From contig CM114274.1 in assembly GCA_050084515.1 (NCBI GenBank), positions 40,672,001-40,736,000 of the forward strand: a DNA stretch of 64,000 nucleotides, written 5' to 3'. This document shows positions 12,401-23,552 of this stretch, piece after piece. How positions within the stretch are numbered: the stretch's first letter is position 1; each line of letters starts with the position of its first letter. Under the pieces are notes generated by a model that made no database searches, had not been told where the DNA came from, and saw only the letters and a program-made list of their open reading frames with translations. A program made the position numbers and the translations under genes. The DNA comes from Blasia pusilla (Eukaryota > Marchantiophyta > Marchantiopsida > Blasiales).

Positions 12401-12944
12401 GTAGCTTCTTAGCCAGGGCTAACGCTCGTAATAGTATGGTTTTTCTTAAATAATTTATGAAATCTCCTTATCAAGTAGAAGTAAAAAAATTTATAAAAAA
12501 TGTAAAATATTTTTTTATAGAATAAACACAATAATTAAAACAAACATTTCAATCATTGTACCTTCCACCTTAACTAGGGACTTAGAACCCTAGAGAAAAC
12601 TTTGATCCATTTTATCAACTCTCTTCATGGACAACATTCAAAATTGACTCACATTCACAAGTCTCCAAAGTGAATTTTTTTGAAGTATTTCTTACAAAAA
12701 ATGAGTGGTATACCACATTTTATTGCTTTGAGAGGAACCTCATACTTATCTACATTTCAAAAATTTATATATGAAATCACCCTATCTAATCTGATTCATC
12801 ATCAAATATATGTAACACCGGTGCAGATGTCTCACCAACTCTTCCATCTCTTCTCCTAGCTCTAGTCATGCGCGTTTCCCCTCCACGAGGAACAACCCTC
12901 TCCAACTCAAGATCGACTTCACCATTATCTGTTTCTTGTGTTGG
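12401..12944. other. AT-rich spacer
   Basis: No coding frame, repeat end or RNA gene recognised. It leads into the coding-like remnant on the minus strand that begins near 12945. Confidence 0.4.
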
Positions 12945-13940
12945 CTATGTTGGAAACATCTCCCACTCCCTCTCAAAGAATCCAAAAAGTACCTCTTGCA
13001 TACGACGGGGGTAATTGTATGCTCGAGGATATCCCCCTTCCATCCTTAGAGAAATATCTTGCCATAAGAAAAGTGGAAATATTAATTCGAGTCTGCTCAA
13101 GACAATAATATCCACCAATGGATTGTGGTAATTTTTGTGCACAAGTTGTCGAGTAGTATTGGGAAAAACCTACTCAACAACTTGTGCAAAGAAGAAGTTT
13201 TCCGCCTCTCGATCTTGAAGCCATCTAGCCATGCTCGCATAGCCCGATCGATCCTTTGCTGACATGGGATTTCAGAGTGAACCACCCTATCTATGTTGAC
13301 TTTGGGGTTGTAGTTCGATCGGGGGCTACGACTTCCCAAGATGAAAGTGAAATTATCTTGCTCTTGGGTTATTTTTCAATACGTTGGTGGTGCATTATTT
13401 TCGGGAGCGCAGAAAGAGTTTCCAAAGAGATGATACAATCTTCTTGACCAAGCTTGTCTACAAGTTGGACACTTGTGAGATAGTAACATGGCCTTTTGAA
13501 GACAATATGGATGCCAATAATAGGCTTTACATGTGCCTGTCACGTAGCAACCCTTAGCGGAAATAGGGTTGAAGCATATCATACATTTGGGCGAGTTGTT
13601 TGGCGTAAGGGCCCCTCCTTCTGCTAGTGCGATTGCCTTCATCCATTCAGGAAGATCTTGATCTCGTCTGCTTGGATGTAGAGGTGTTGGGGCCAACATG
13701 AAAAAAGCATAGTTGGCAGCATTTGGATCGACAACATTGTCTCATGCTGCGCCTAGGGCAAGAGGCCACAACTCCTCGATAGGTTGAAATAAAATCATAT
13801 ATACCTCCTTTATGAGACAACCCTCAAGTAGAGTTGTCTTAGGGGTGAGTTCTCCCACATTACCCCTTGCTCTCCATCGCAGCATTTCATCCATCTCTTG
13901 CTCATGTCTTGCCATGATGGATTTGTCGCGTGCATACACA
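12945..13940 (-). pseudogene. coding-like remnant with RING-like Cys/His cluster
   Basis: A broken minus-strand frame. The central piece (13699-13376, 107 aa) has a Cys/His cluster: CMIC, then CKAYYWHPYC, then CPTC, resembling a RING or RING-like zinc site although spacing after the third Cys is not canonical. Upstream (13940-13742) a charged helical piece and downstream (13339-12945) further protein-like frames follow in shifted frames or after stops. It lies directly after the terminal repeats of the adjacent Gypsy derivative on the same strand. Could be a captured host fragment, an accessory ORF, or an unrelated dead gene. No family assigned. Confidence 0.4.
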
Positions 13941-14648
13941 TCGCTACACGACCCATATCATTGGTCACATCTACATACCACACAACACCGATCTTCCCCA
14001 ATATACGGGTAGATCCACACATAAACGAAATACATTCACGTGTATACACTAGGACCCCACAACAAAATCAAGAGTAGTAAAAACGGCTCACTCGGCCTAA
14101 AACTCCACTCATGAATCTACATCGGCATATTGAACCACACCCATCCTCTGTTATGAAGAAATTCGGCCGCTAGCACCCTAAATCCTACACATCCTCACAC
14201 GTCTATGCAAGAGAGGCGCTCCTAAGGCTCAATATGAGAAAGATGGCTTGAGAAAGCACCTCTCTCACTCTCATACCCTTGGAAAGAGCCAAAAGGTTCT
14301 TCCCCCCAAAAAACCCTCCAAACGGTAACATGCGTGCATAGCCTAAAACCAAAATAGGGAAATTATCATAAACAACGTTCCCGACACAACAGACTTATCG
14401 CCAACCCCATCCGACATCTTGCGACGAAGTTACACCCAAATAGCCTTTTGACTCTCCATACCCTTGACGAAATAGAACTCTACCTATGTTGAAATAAGAT
14501 GTGACAGTTGTCGTGCGCAAACACATCGCTACACAACCCACGTCGTTGGTCACATCTACATACCACACAATACTGATCTTCCCCAACACACAAGTAGATC
14601 CACACATAAATAAAATACACTCACGCATATAGACTTGGACCCCACAAC
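13935..14648 (-). repeat. terminal repeat complex (A-B-A) of Gypsy derivative
   Basis: On the minus strand: a segment of about 120 bases (14648-14508, starting TTGTGGGGTCC), a block of about 443 bases (14506-14064), then the first segment again (14063-13938). The short segments are roughly 85% identical direct repeats. The central block is repeated at 19089-19556. A polypurine-like run (minus strand TAGGGGGGCGG) precedes the complex at about 14648-14660. This is read as the 3' terminal region of the element at 13.9-19.6 kb; why the 120-base segment is doubled is unexplained. Confidence 0.7.
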
Positions 14649-15021
14649 CGCCCCCCTAGCTGGTAGTTGGATCCCCCTAACTCCAAATAGCACACAAATA
14701 TATACGCGATAAGATCTCCTATCCTATACATATCTAGCATCGTCGGTGCCACCATCTCCGCAATACTGCCACACTGCAGCAACCCGCCGTGTTAATCCCT
14801 CCGAAGAGATCTAACACTCTCGTATCTTACTCCAAACATAGACACGGCTCCACATATGCCTCACGAGCTTTTCTGCACTCCACGCATCTCAATGCTTCCC
14901 AACAACGATAATGAAGCTCTGCATCATGGGAAGAGACACCCACCTTGGTATGTCTCTCCGTGGGACTATCCGCTATAAGAATGTCCTCTGCATGTGTGCT
15001 CCTCTCCCCAAACCCTCATGA

Positions 15022-15930
15022 TCACCAAACACCACCTGTGAATGCTGCCAACGTGGTCATCGTATCCTCACGCGGTCGACCATCATTAACTCTTGCAAAC
15101 TGCATTGATAGATGGCTCACCCGTCCATCACCTGATCGCCACCTTGGCCAATAAGAAACTGTCTCCTCCCAAAAATCGAAAATAAAACCAAGAGGGTACA
15201 ACACCGTACTCCCTATCAACACATCATACAACTTTTCCAGTGTCCTAATCCCCCGAGTCCGCACCATCGCACTTTCCGACTCATGCTCTGGTTGGAGTCT
15301 AACCACCAATTTTTGTCAAGTCATGTATTGCATGGGTGATACACCCCCAATAGAGGTCTATATCTGAAAGGGACAATGCTCGATGTCGCCTTTCCGTAAA
15401 CCTAATGCCAAACACGTCGCCTTCCCTAACATCAAGGGTTGCGCTCTCAAATCAAGTAGGACGCATTGTAGGTGGTACACCGTACTTGTGGGACTAACCA
15501 AGCAAAAACCTCTTGCTCGGTTATCCAACAACACCACACCAAGTGTGATCATGGCTTGCTCTATCGTTGACCGAGCTGGCATATCTACCAACTTTTCTGC
15601 CTCCGCATGCCATGACTCAGTGGGAGACATCCCGAGCACTTGCTCCAAGGGCAAGTCCACCACCTCCTCAACTACCTCTAAACGAGAGGTAATCACCTCT
15701 CCACGCTCACACAATGTGGTGGCCAGCCAGAACACCTCCGCTAGTCCAACTCCCAATGTTGCCAACTCCATGGTGGTAAACAACGGAGTCTGGCTCAACC
15801 TAATGGCCACCTCCAACAACGTGGTCGACATTGGCTCCTCCCGAGCGGGCATAGGAGTCGTCTCTCCAACTCCTTGTGACATTGATGTACCTGTCCCACC
15901 TGTGGGTACTACCGGTTGTTGAGGCGCCAT
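15022..15930 (-). pseudogene. retroviral-type aspartic protease region, inactivated
   Basis: Two frames (15930-15358 and 15309-15022) match the protease and following linker of the larger element at 29.4-30.5 kb: LVSPTSTVYHLQCVLLD, LGKATCLALGLR, CPFQI, then YDVLIGSTVLYPLGF. The active-site triad DSG seen in the relative reads DLR here, so the protease cannot work. Both changes are transitions explicable by C-to-T on one or other strand in CG or CCG contexts. Normally this enzyme would cleave the Gag-Pol polyprotein. Confidence 0.75.
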
Positions 15931-16373
15931 CGACAGTGTATGCCATGCCTATGGGGAACCTTGGCTTGTCGCCCATCGGTCCCCTCATGTGGGTAAATCT
16001 CAACCCCACCTCTTAATGGCTCGGTTACTCTCGTAGCACCTCAAGTCACCAGTGCAGGGGCCTTAACTTGAGCCACACTACACATAAATCCCAACCCCGA
16101 AGAATCCTCATCAGCATCGTGGTAAGATTTGGAGGCTAGCGCCACACTAGTAGTCTCAGCTACGCGCCTGCCTGCAACTACATCATCGTTATGGCAACAA
16201 TCCCCTGCTCCAACTGATTGATGCTCGTAAGGAGCACTACATCAGATCCATGTCTTCCAGCTCTTGTGATTGGTGATGGTACTCTACCACCACAATCATC
16301 TACTGCTCGATCTCCACCAACTCTCTTGCCCCCAAGTCCTCTACCTACCTCTGGATGTACCTCCCGGCAAAGA

Positions 16374-17570
16374 TCATAACATTTGTGTGACCATATCGGT
16401 GACAATGATCACACAAAAACTGTGGTGGGGCCATCCTAGGTGGCTCTTGAACACCCAAAGGCACCCTAGGCCCTCTACCATATTGTGGACAGTCCCTCTA
16501 CCTATGTGATCCACACATGTCCAACAAGCCAACCTTGGTCCTTGCTGGGAAACAAATGTTGGTACGGGCCGTTGCCTCATCTGCTCACGATACCCACCCT
16601 GCTCTCTAGGCCCATTGGCCCGCTCCCGTGGTACTAGTGCATGCTAGGGCACCTATGGGTCTACTCCTACTTGTCAACCCATCAAATCCCGCAAGAAACT
16701 CGTGGTCACCACGTGCTCCTCACTCATGTTGAGCTCTACCCGCTCAGAGAACTCAAAGACCACCTTCAATGTGGGCTTCGCCGTGTGAAGCAACATCGTA
16801 TCCTGAACTCTCTTCCGTAGTTCCTCATCAAGCATCCCATACCAATACTGCACTGACTACGCCTCACTCATCCCATATATGGCAATGATCAACTGTTGCA
16901 TGCGCGTGAACACCTCCTTCAGACTCTCACCCGATCTCCGCTGAAAATCCTGTAGACTCTTCAGCTTGTCGGTCTGCATGCCCTGATAGCTCCTCCCCAA
17001 CTGTTGGAAGAACTCCTTTGTAGGACTGAAACTCGGTGGTCCTCTACCACGAGAGGTCTTTTCCACGTCACCACTCTCGCTGCCATCCTCTCCATTTAGT
17101 CCATGGGCTGATGGTGAAGGTCTCTCCGCTCTCACTATCCCATCATATGCCTCGCGGCTACTAGTAGACACATATCCTGGAGCCCAATACACCTTCTAAG
17201 CATTGATCTCTATTGAATATAGTGATCCAAACTCCATGTAATCATCCATTGGAGGACCCTCCAAGTTCTGGAACAACCCTTCCATGCCATAAAAAGGTTG
17301 ACCCGCGTAGGGGTCCGTATCTCCTAGAAGTCGTACCACGTGTCAAACTCCTAGATGAAATCATCTAAATCTATGGTGTCTATTGCATCCCTTGGTGGTC
17401 TATGTCGTCCATCTCTCTCCACGTTTCATCATCCCCGTCCGCGATCTTGTCACCAGACGCGCAATCTAGTGATGATGATCCAGACACAGATGGGAGTCGG
17501 GGTGGTTCCTCACTAGAAATCCCTCGATATCTCACGCCACTCTGTTTCATTCCATTACTAGTGCTCATAC
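16374..17570 (-). pseudogene. Gypsy gag remnant
   Basis: Broken capsid-precursor frame. The best piece (17192-16857) contains SFSPTKEFFQQLGRSYQGMQ, LKSLQDFQRRSGESLKEVF and the start of a helical capsid-like domain; a stop follows, then YWYGMLDEEL continues in frame. A later piece (16580-16374) includes CWTCVDHIGRG, a decayed zinc knuckle. The N-terminal piece (17568-17380) is acidic and serine-rich. The same order occurs in the gag at 35.9-37.9 kb on the plus strand. Several stops and shifts, so non-functional. Confidence 0.75.
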
Positions 17571-17599
17571 AACCCCGTTCTTCCGAACCCTAGAAGAAT

Positions 17600-19088
17600 G
17601 CCGTGATTATAACCCTACCTCACCCGCTCAAGCACTCAGACTCACCAAGAGTCTCCCACACTCTTCACTAGCTCACCTACGCTAATGGTAATCCCGTGAC
17701 GTGATACTCGACCTCACGCACGTTCAACACTCAGTCTCACCATGAACCTCCCACTAACTCACCTAAACTATTGACACTCTTGGGTCATACATGCGACCCC
17801 TACTCGGAAACCACCGTATATCCACCAACATGCTATACATGAAAGGAGTCTACACTCGTTAGCATCGCTACATCCATCTTACACCAACAACTACCCGATA
17901 ACCAACACTCTCAATCACATAAGATAAGTGCAGGAAAAGGGACTCGAATGGATAACTTGAACATGCCCTCCAACCTACAACACCATGAACACTCACTCCT
18001 CCATGTGGTACGACAACCTCCGCAATACGACACTCTCTTCGACCAACACGTCAAACCTCCCGTCAACACATGGGGACTACCCGTTGGCATTGACACGTGC
18101 ATCTCCATCACTACCATTCTGTCAAACTCTTGGCAGGGATCACAATCTCACCACTAGTCGACAAAGTACCATCAAATCCCGTGGTGACTCACAACCTCAT
18201 GACCCAAAACCATGTTACCTGAATCAACTACGTCCCAACTTCAACTTGGTAAGCGTCTCAACCATGTGTGCCACCAACCATATTTGGTCTCTATGTAGTT
18301 AACCTCCGTACCACGCACGTGTCAACCCCGTCCACATACTCACAACGTGGCTTCTGCCTCCGGCTGACCCCGTCCTTGCTACACTTGCCCTAGCACGATA
18401 GCCTCAGTCCGCGGCCCTATGCGGGCCTCCCTAACAGCATTCTCTTCCGATCTCGACCTCCACCCGGCCAAGCCACATCCGGCTCTTGTGGCACGCCGCC
18501 CTATGCAGCCTGCCCCACACCCTTGAAGCTCTGTCGTGCGCTCTCCTCCAAACCCAACTATGTCTCTTACAACCTTAACTCCCTCCTAGGCTCCTCGACT
18601 CGTGGCTCTCAGGCCTGCGTCTCTCTCACCTCTACCGCTACCAAAGCTCCAAGTGGCCCTTATGACCGTCTGCACCTGCCTTCCGTGGCTTCTACTGCCA
18701 ACTCCTACCGCGTTAGCTCTACGTGGCCCTTAACTACGTTCTACGCATCCTAACTCTAGCCCTAGCCGCCCTAACTTGACAGCCCCCCAGAGGCTGCAAG
18801 ACCTAAAAAAGGATGACAATCTCCATTTTTCCCGACATGTGCCACTCCTCAAGGACGCTCACTTGCGTGCTACACCCGAGCACTCCTTTCCATCACTCTG
18901 CTACTGCTCTACCCTAGTCCGCTACCAGCAAATATTAGGAGAAAATGAGCAGCACTTCCGCGCACGACCTCTTGAATAGAAAATAACACACACAATGCCA
19001 CACAGGCGTATCTAGGGCCTCCCCAACCAAGGCAACTCGCTTGCCTACTTGCAACCAACGAATTCCCTCCCCCCTCGCATCTTTCTCA
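17600..19088 (-). other. element leader between LTR-like block and gag
   Basis: About 1.5 kb between the 5' LTR-like block and gag of the minus-strand element. It is C-rich on the plus strand and has scattered short frames with no similarity I recognise. No convincing tRNA primer-binding site was found next to the terminal block. Confidence 0.45.
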
Positions 19089-19556
19089 TGTAAAATCAAG
19101 ACTAGTAAAAATGGCTCACCCGACCTGAAACTGCACTCATGAATCTACATCAGCATATCGAACCACATCCATCCTCTACTATGAGGCAATCCAGATGTTA
19201 CCACCCTAACTCCTATACATCCACACACATCTATGCAAGAGAGGGGCTCCTAAGGCTCAATATTAGAAAGATGGCTTGAGAAAAACAGCTCTCTCACTCT
19301 TATACCCTTGGGAAGAGCCAAAAGGCTCTTCTCCCAAAAATAACCCTCCAAACGGTAACCTGCGTGCACAGGTTACCGAGTCACCTGACAGCCTAAAACC
19401 AAAATAGGAAAATCGCCATAAACAACGTTCTTGACACAACAGACCTATTTCCAACCTCATTCAACATCTCGAGACAAAGTTACACCCAAATAGCTCGCTA
19501 ACTCTCCATGCCATTGACGTGATAGAACTCTACCTACGTCAAAATAAGATGTGAGA
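19089..19556 (-). repeat. 5' LTR-like block of Gypsy derivative
   Basis: About 468 bases closely similar to 14064-14506: 'gcaagagagg.gctcctaaggctcaat', 'ccctccaaacggtaac', 'agttacacccaaatag' and other shared stretches in order. On the minus strand it ends TTTTACA. Unlike the block at 14 kb it is not flanked by the 120-base segments. The minus-strand sequence just before it is purine-rich and ends GAATC. Confidence 0.75.
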
Positions 19557-19599
19557 GATTCATATGCCCTCCTCCACTACTCCGTGTGGTCAACCATGA

Positions 19600-20119
19600 T
19601 AGCTCTTTGTCTTTGATGGAGTCCATCTCTGGAAATGAATTTATTCACGATCCTCTCAATCTCCCCCTTAAGTCTCTCATGCTCCTCTCACAACTGTTGA
19701 TGCTTCCCCTTCAACATGTTGAATTTCTACTTCCAAATCAAAAGAGCATTGGGAATTTGTTATCAATCTCTCCAACTGGGATAGACAAGACACAACCTTG
19801 CTATTATCAAGAGGCCTCTCCCAGGGAGTCTCTCCACAAGAGTCTGCATTGTAGTCATGGCCTATATCATAGTCATTCCTACTATTTGGTCTATCCTCAA
19901 GATAGTACATTGCTTCCGCCTCCATCATTACTCACCCTTCAGCTTCGCCTCTAGGGTATCTTGACAATCCACCTTGCACGTATTGGCTTGGTAACAATCC
20001 TCCTGATGGAGGTTCCACTCTTGCTTGTTTTGATTGAGGTTGTGGGGTGCAATCCTCTTGAACTCTACGCCTCTTGTCTCTTCCTCAAGACCCGTCCTCC
20101 ACATCACCATAATGAACAT
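19600..20119 (-). pseudogene. coding-like remnant, unrecognised
   Basis: Two protein-like frames (20119-19928 and 19928-19677) with acidic and polar composition (for example YYLEDRPNSRNDYD and QLERLITNSQCSFDLEVE), followed by stops. It continues the strand and direction of the kinase-like remnant at 20.2-20.9 kb and may be its C-terminal part. Function not assignable. Confidence 0.3.
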
Positions 20120-20189
20120 CCGTGTCCTTCATTAACTCCGCCACTTTGAGCTTCACAAATACTTTGCTCACTAACTTCTGGTGTTGTGT

Positions 20190-20930
20190 GCCCAACACAA
20201 TTTCTTTGTTCATGCTACCACCATATATGAGGTAATGCTAAGCACTCATCCTCCCACATAGCATTTCCCCAATCTCCAACCCCGATGTATGGGGTAGAGT
20301 TAGCTCCAAAATGGATGAAAATATTTCGTGCATGAATGTCGGTGTGAAAAACCCCACGCTTGTGGAGAGTCTCCATGGTACCAAGAAGGGCAACTAGTAG
20401 CTGGACAACATTAGATGCCTCACAAGACATCTGATCTTTTCCAACTCTCCTGAATTAGCCTCGCTATTCTTCATGATATGTCATGCTCGCAACCAATTTT
20501 CAAGGTGCCCACCATTCCAATATGGATAGATGCAACGTGGCGGATCCTGGATCAACCTTCCCACCATGTGAACAAGACCTTGATGTAAAATAGTCACAAA
20601 CATCTCCTAGCGCATCATCAATTTTCTTGAATATAATTGAGATGATTCCTTAAACACCTTAAGGAAATAATAAATTTCTTCACTAAAGGCAAGGGTTTGG
20701 TTTATTTTACATCGATAGATTGTTCCGTGTAAACCTGATCCCACAATATCCTCTAGATCATTCCCTACTACCAAGTTCTTGTAAAAAATCCATGTAATCC
20801 CACATGGAACTATCAATGTATGACCCACGATAGTACTAAGTCCCTTGAAAAGATGTTGAGACTTTCTTAAGATGCGCGTGAATGGAGGAATAAGGTTTTG
20901 GCTTAGGTAGGTCACTCAAAAGGAATATAT
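20190..20930 (-). pseudogene. protein-kinase-like remnant
   Basis: Pieces of a kinase fold in order on the minus strand. A glycine-loop-like GSGLHGTIY with FLKVF about 25 residues on (20915-20607). A hinge-like YPYWNGGHLENWL in another frame near 20.5 kb. Then LHKRGVFHTDIHARNIF and GDWGNAM (20430-20215), equivalent to the HxDxxxxN catalytic loop and DFG segment. Frames shift at least twice and stops intervene, so it is dead. The HTDIHARN and GDWG variants are unlike the receptor kinases here, so it is not a copy of them. Origin (host gene, captured fragment, accessory ORF) is open. Confidence 0.5.
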
Positions 20931-21765
20931 GCGTGTTTAGATAAATTTCATTGACCACCTCTACATCGCAAATGTGCTCAGGGAATCAATGAAACAAATC
21001 TATAACTCGAGTTTGCTAGTCGAAAATCTCAAAATCACCAAACAAGTTTAGTGACTTAACAGATTTCCACACTTACAACCTCTCACCTAATGTGGAGTCA
21101 ATTGGGGTTTGTTTAGGCCACAACAAGGAGCGAAAATATCCAAGTGTGTCACAAAAAAAATCCAAAAATCCCCAAAAGGCCCGCAACGGATTTCTCCAAA
21201 ATTCCTAGAACCCTTGAAAGCCCCTAGCTATCAAGGAACCAATGAAATTTGGAGCCTAATCCAAGAAACACTCAAAGAAACGGCAGAAAATGAGATAAAT
21301 CATGGAAATGAGGGATAATTGGGGTTAATTAGCCCCAAATGAGGAATGGGGGGTTTTGAGCCCACTTGTAGGCCCAAAACCTATGGGTTTATTCCAAATG
21401 ATCAAATGAGGAATGGGAGGAGGGAGGAGGGTAGGGAGGCGGTTCAAAATTTGATCTTGCCAACCCCATCATGCCATGTGGCGGTTCGAGATTCGAGAGA
21501 AGCGAGCCACACGCAAGCTAAGCGGGTTTTTCACAAATGGACATGTAGTGTCTATTGCACCCGTGAAACGATGCATGCCTTGGTGGAACTGCACGATTTT
21601 GTTCTTGTGGCTCTGTGGAAGCATTACACGGGGTCACAAAATCCATCGAAGTTGGAGACTCTTCTGTTGAACTTTTTTCCTACAGAATGGTTTCTGGCCT
21701 TGCATTGGCTTCTACCTCTTGGACCTTTCCACTTGTTTTCAATGGACTATTCATCAAATCTAAGT
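20931..21765. other. spacer without recognised gene
   Basis: Contains short chance-like frames on both strands and no motif I recognise. It lies between the kinase-like remnant and the minus-strand ORF at 21766-22140. Confidence 0.35.
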
Positions 21766-22140
21766 CTATGATAGACTTCTTCCTTCGTTCTTGGACAATG
21801 CCTTCTTGCCCTTATGTTGGACATGTGTGTCCACTTCACAAGTACTCTTCCTCTTGGCTCTAGACGCTTCACTCATCGATCTTGTGCAACTTCCTAATAT
21901 TGATGGAGCTTTTAAAGTATGATCGCTGCTGCAATGTTCCTCTTGAACCGCCTCCACCACTTCCAAAGTTGAGTCCATCTCTTGGACTTGAACTCTAGGG
22001 CGCCTCTGTGCACGCAATTCTTGAAAATCGTTGCTACTCCAAGTAGGAGACTTATTAAAGTCTTCTTCATTCAGATCAGGATGCTCAGAGTAATGGACCT
22101 TCTCCTTTCCATGATTTGTTGTGCGAATCCACATCGTCAT
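21766..22140 (-). other. open frame after the terminal repeat, unrecognised
   Basis: A 124-codon minus-strand frame that starts within the last terminal segment of the large Gypsy element and runs outward: NEEDFNKSPTWSSNDFQELR, then acidic QEMDSTLEVVEAVQEEHC, then a basic lysine-rich tail. Composition is protein-like and partly nuclear-protein-like. No domain recognised. Similar placement to the RING-like remnant after the other element's terminal repeats. Confidence 0.3.
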
Positions 22141-22698
22141 ACAACATATATCGCTGACATACCATACTCACATACATACATAACATAGACAAGAGCATCC
22201 ACAAACACAAGTGTACCACAACTGAAATCCGTGAAAGACCTACTGTCATAAAACACGTATAGAATCACATACAATCGAGCCAAACCCACTCCACGCTGGG
22301 AGAATCCAGGTTGAAGCTTGCGAGAACCACCATAGCCAAGAGCTCTATTCACTACCAAGGCTAACTCCCAACGCAAAAGGCTCAACTCAAAGAACTAATT
22401 GTTCTTTGAGTGCACTCCATACTATATCCTCCAACCTAAGAGCGGGCCCTACTGGAAAAGTCACCCTCAACTGAGTAACCCCCAACCCTATGTATGAAAT
22501 CGCATCTCTACCTAGACACTACGGCTCTACAGAAGGTATGGCCTCTACTAGCACACTATACTCTAAGACATAATCCGTATGGTCATGACAACTATCGTGC
22601 GAATCCACATCGTCATACAACATACATCGCTGACATACCATACTCACATATATAGATTACATAGACGAGAGCATCCACAAACATAAGTGTACCACAAC
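22121..22698 (-). repeat. 3' terminal repeat complex (A-B-A) of the methyltransferase Gypsy
   Basis: Minus strand: segment A (22698-22597, about 102 bases), block B (22590-22223, 368 bases, TGTCATGACC to GGATTTCA), then A again (22222-22121). The two A copies are about 94% identical. B recurs at 34022-34389 with the same 368-base length and TG...CA ends, so B behaves as an LTR. Its flanking by matching 102-base segments repeats the layout at 13.9-14.6 kb. Confidence 0.75.
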
Positions 22699-22700
22699 TC

Positions 22701-22711
22701 GCCCCCCCTAA
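22701..22711 (-). promoter_or_regulatory. polypurine tract
   Basis: Minus-strand TAGGGGGGGC lies immediately before the terminal repeat complex, where plus-strand DNA synthesis is primed in LTR retrotransposons. A near-identical run precedes the complex at 14.65 kb. Confidence 0.6.
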
Positions 22712-22863
22712 CTGGCGGTAAGGTCCCTCTAACTCCCAGGTAGCCCTATACATCTACTACATGCTATACACCTTCTTGGATGCACGAATTAGAAGGCCGG
22801 GTGCTAGGTTGCTCTATTGTTAGTCGCCCATCTGCAATCCATATCATGCAAAGATCAAGTTAT

Positions 22864-23547
22864 CTACCTCTCCTTAGTACATGGAGGACAAACCCACCTT
22901 CCAATAGGAACAACATCCATACGTGGAGTCAAACACACCATGTGCCAATCCCTAGAACACCGATCACACACCAACATACAGGCTGCGTTACCAGCAGACC
23001 CACAAAACATGCACCCCAAGCTAGCACGTATCATGGCTAAGCTTGGGTCAACAGTACCATCCACATTTGGAAGATGACATGGCGCACAATTACGCACGTG
23101 GTCCTTCCAAACAACTCCATCACGACCCCCAGCATGAGAACTCCAGAAGCTAACACCTCGCGCACTCGTAAAATAGTGCGGCCTGCCGTCACATCCAACG
23201 TTTTCGGTGCAATCTGCTGCAAATAGACATAGTCCCCTACATGGAACCTACGAATCGATGGTCGATAATCTCCACCTCGAATGGTTGCATACCGCAACGT
23301 ATCCCTGTGTTGAGCAATGGCAAGATTCTCAAAGGCTGTTGGCATAACTCTCCGAAAGAGCTCCGCCCGCTAAGAACACACCCTCATCCATATCTCTGGG
23401 TCATCAAGGTTCACCACCTCACTAGACTCCCGACGAATTGCTACAGGCAAGTCTGGATCTCGGCCGTATAACAAAAAATAAGGTAAGAAGGAAGCCAAGG
23501 ATGCTTGGCAACTGAACCTATACCCAATGGCTAACCATGGCAGTTGA
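22864..23547 (-). pseudogene. integrase C-terminal region with PHD finger
   Basis: Continues the integrase after the insertion: IQLPWLAIGYRFS, FLLYGRDPDLP, then (after a TAG at 23370) FENLAIAQHRDTLRY and FHVGDYVYLQ, the usual integrase C-terminal fold. After a frameshift in a G-run near 23.13 kb the frame at 23097-22864 encodes GVVWKDHVRNCAPC-like sequence and a complete PHD signature: CMFC, CDRC four residues before His, HMVC, and WVCPPC (C4HC3 spacing). PHD fingers commonly read histone H3 tails; here it could guide integration or chromatin targeting, which is inference. Confidence 0.8.
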
Positions 23548-23552
23548 ATATC

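Larger units (their letters stand above)
13935..19556 (-). mobile_element. Ty3/Gypsy-type non-autonomous derivative (gag, protease remnant)
   Basis: Minus-strand element with related blocks at each end (19089-19556 and 14064-14506), a long leader, gag, a protease-like segment and a few codons of a methyltransferase motif I (near 14.81 kb, reading VLDLFGGI), directly followed by tail sequence and the polypurine tract. RT, RNase H and integrase are absent. Gag, protease and tail resemble the element at 22.1-30.5 kb, so it is an internally deleted relative that would need proteins supplied in trans. Confidence 0.75.

Noticed and set aside
19556-22223. Treating 22.2 kb and 19.1-19.6 kb blocks as the two LTRs of one element around the kinase-like remnant
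   Set aside because: The two blocks belong to different sequence families and do not match each other closely.
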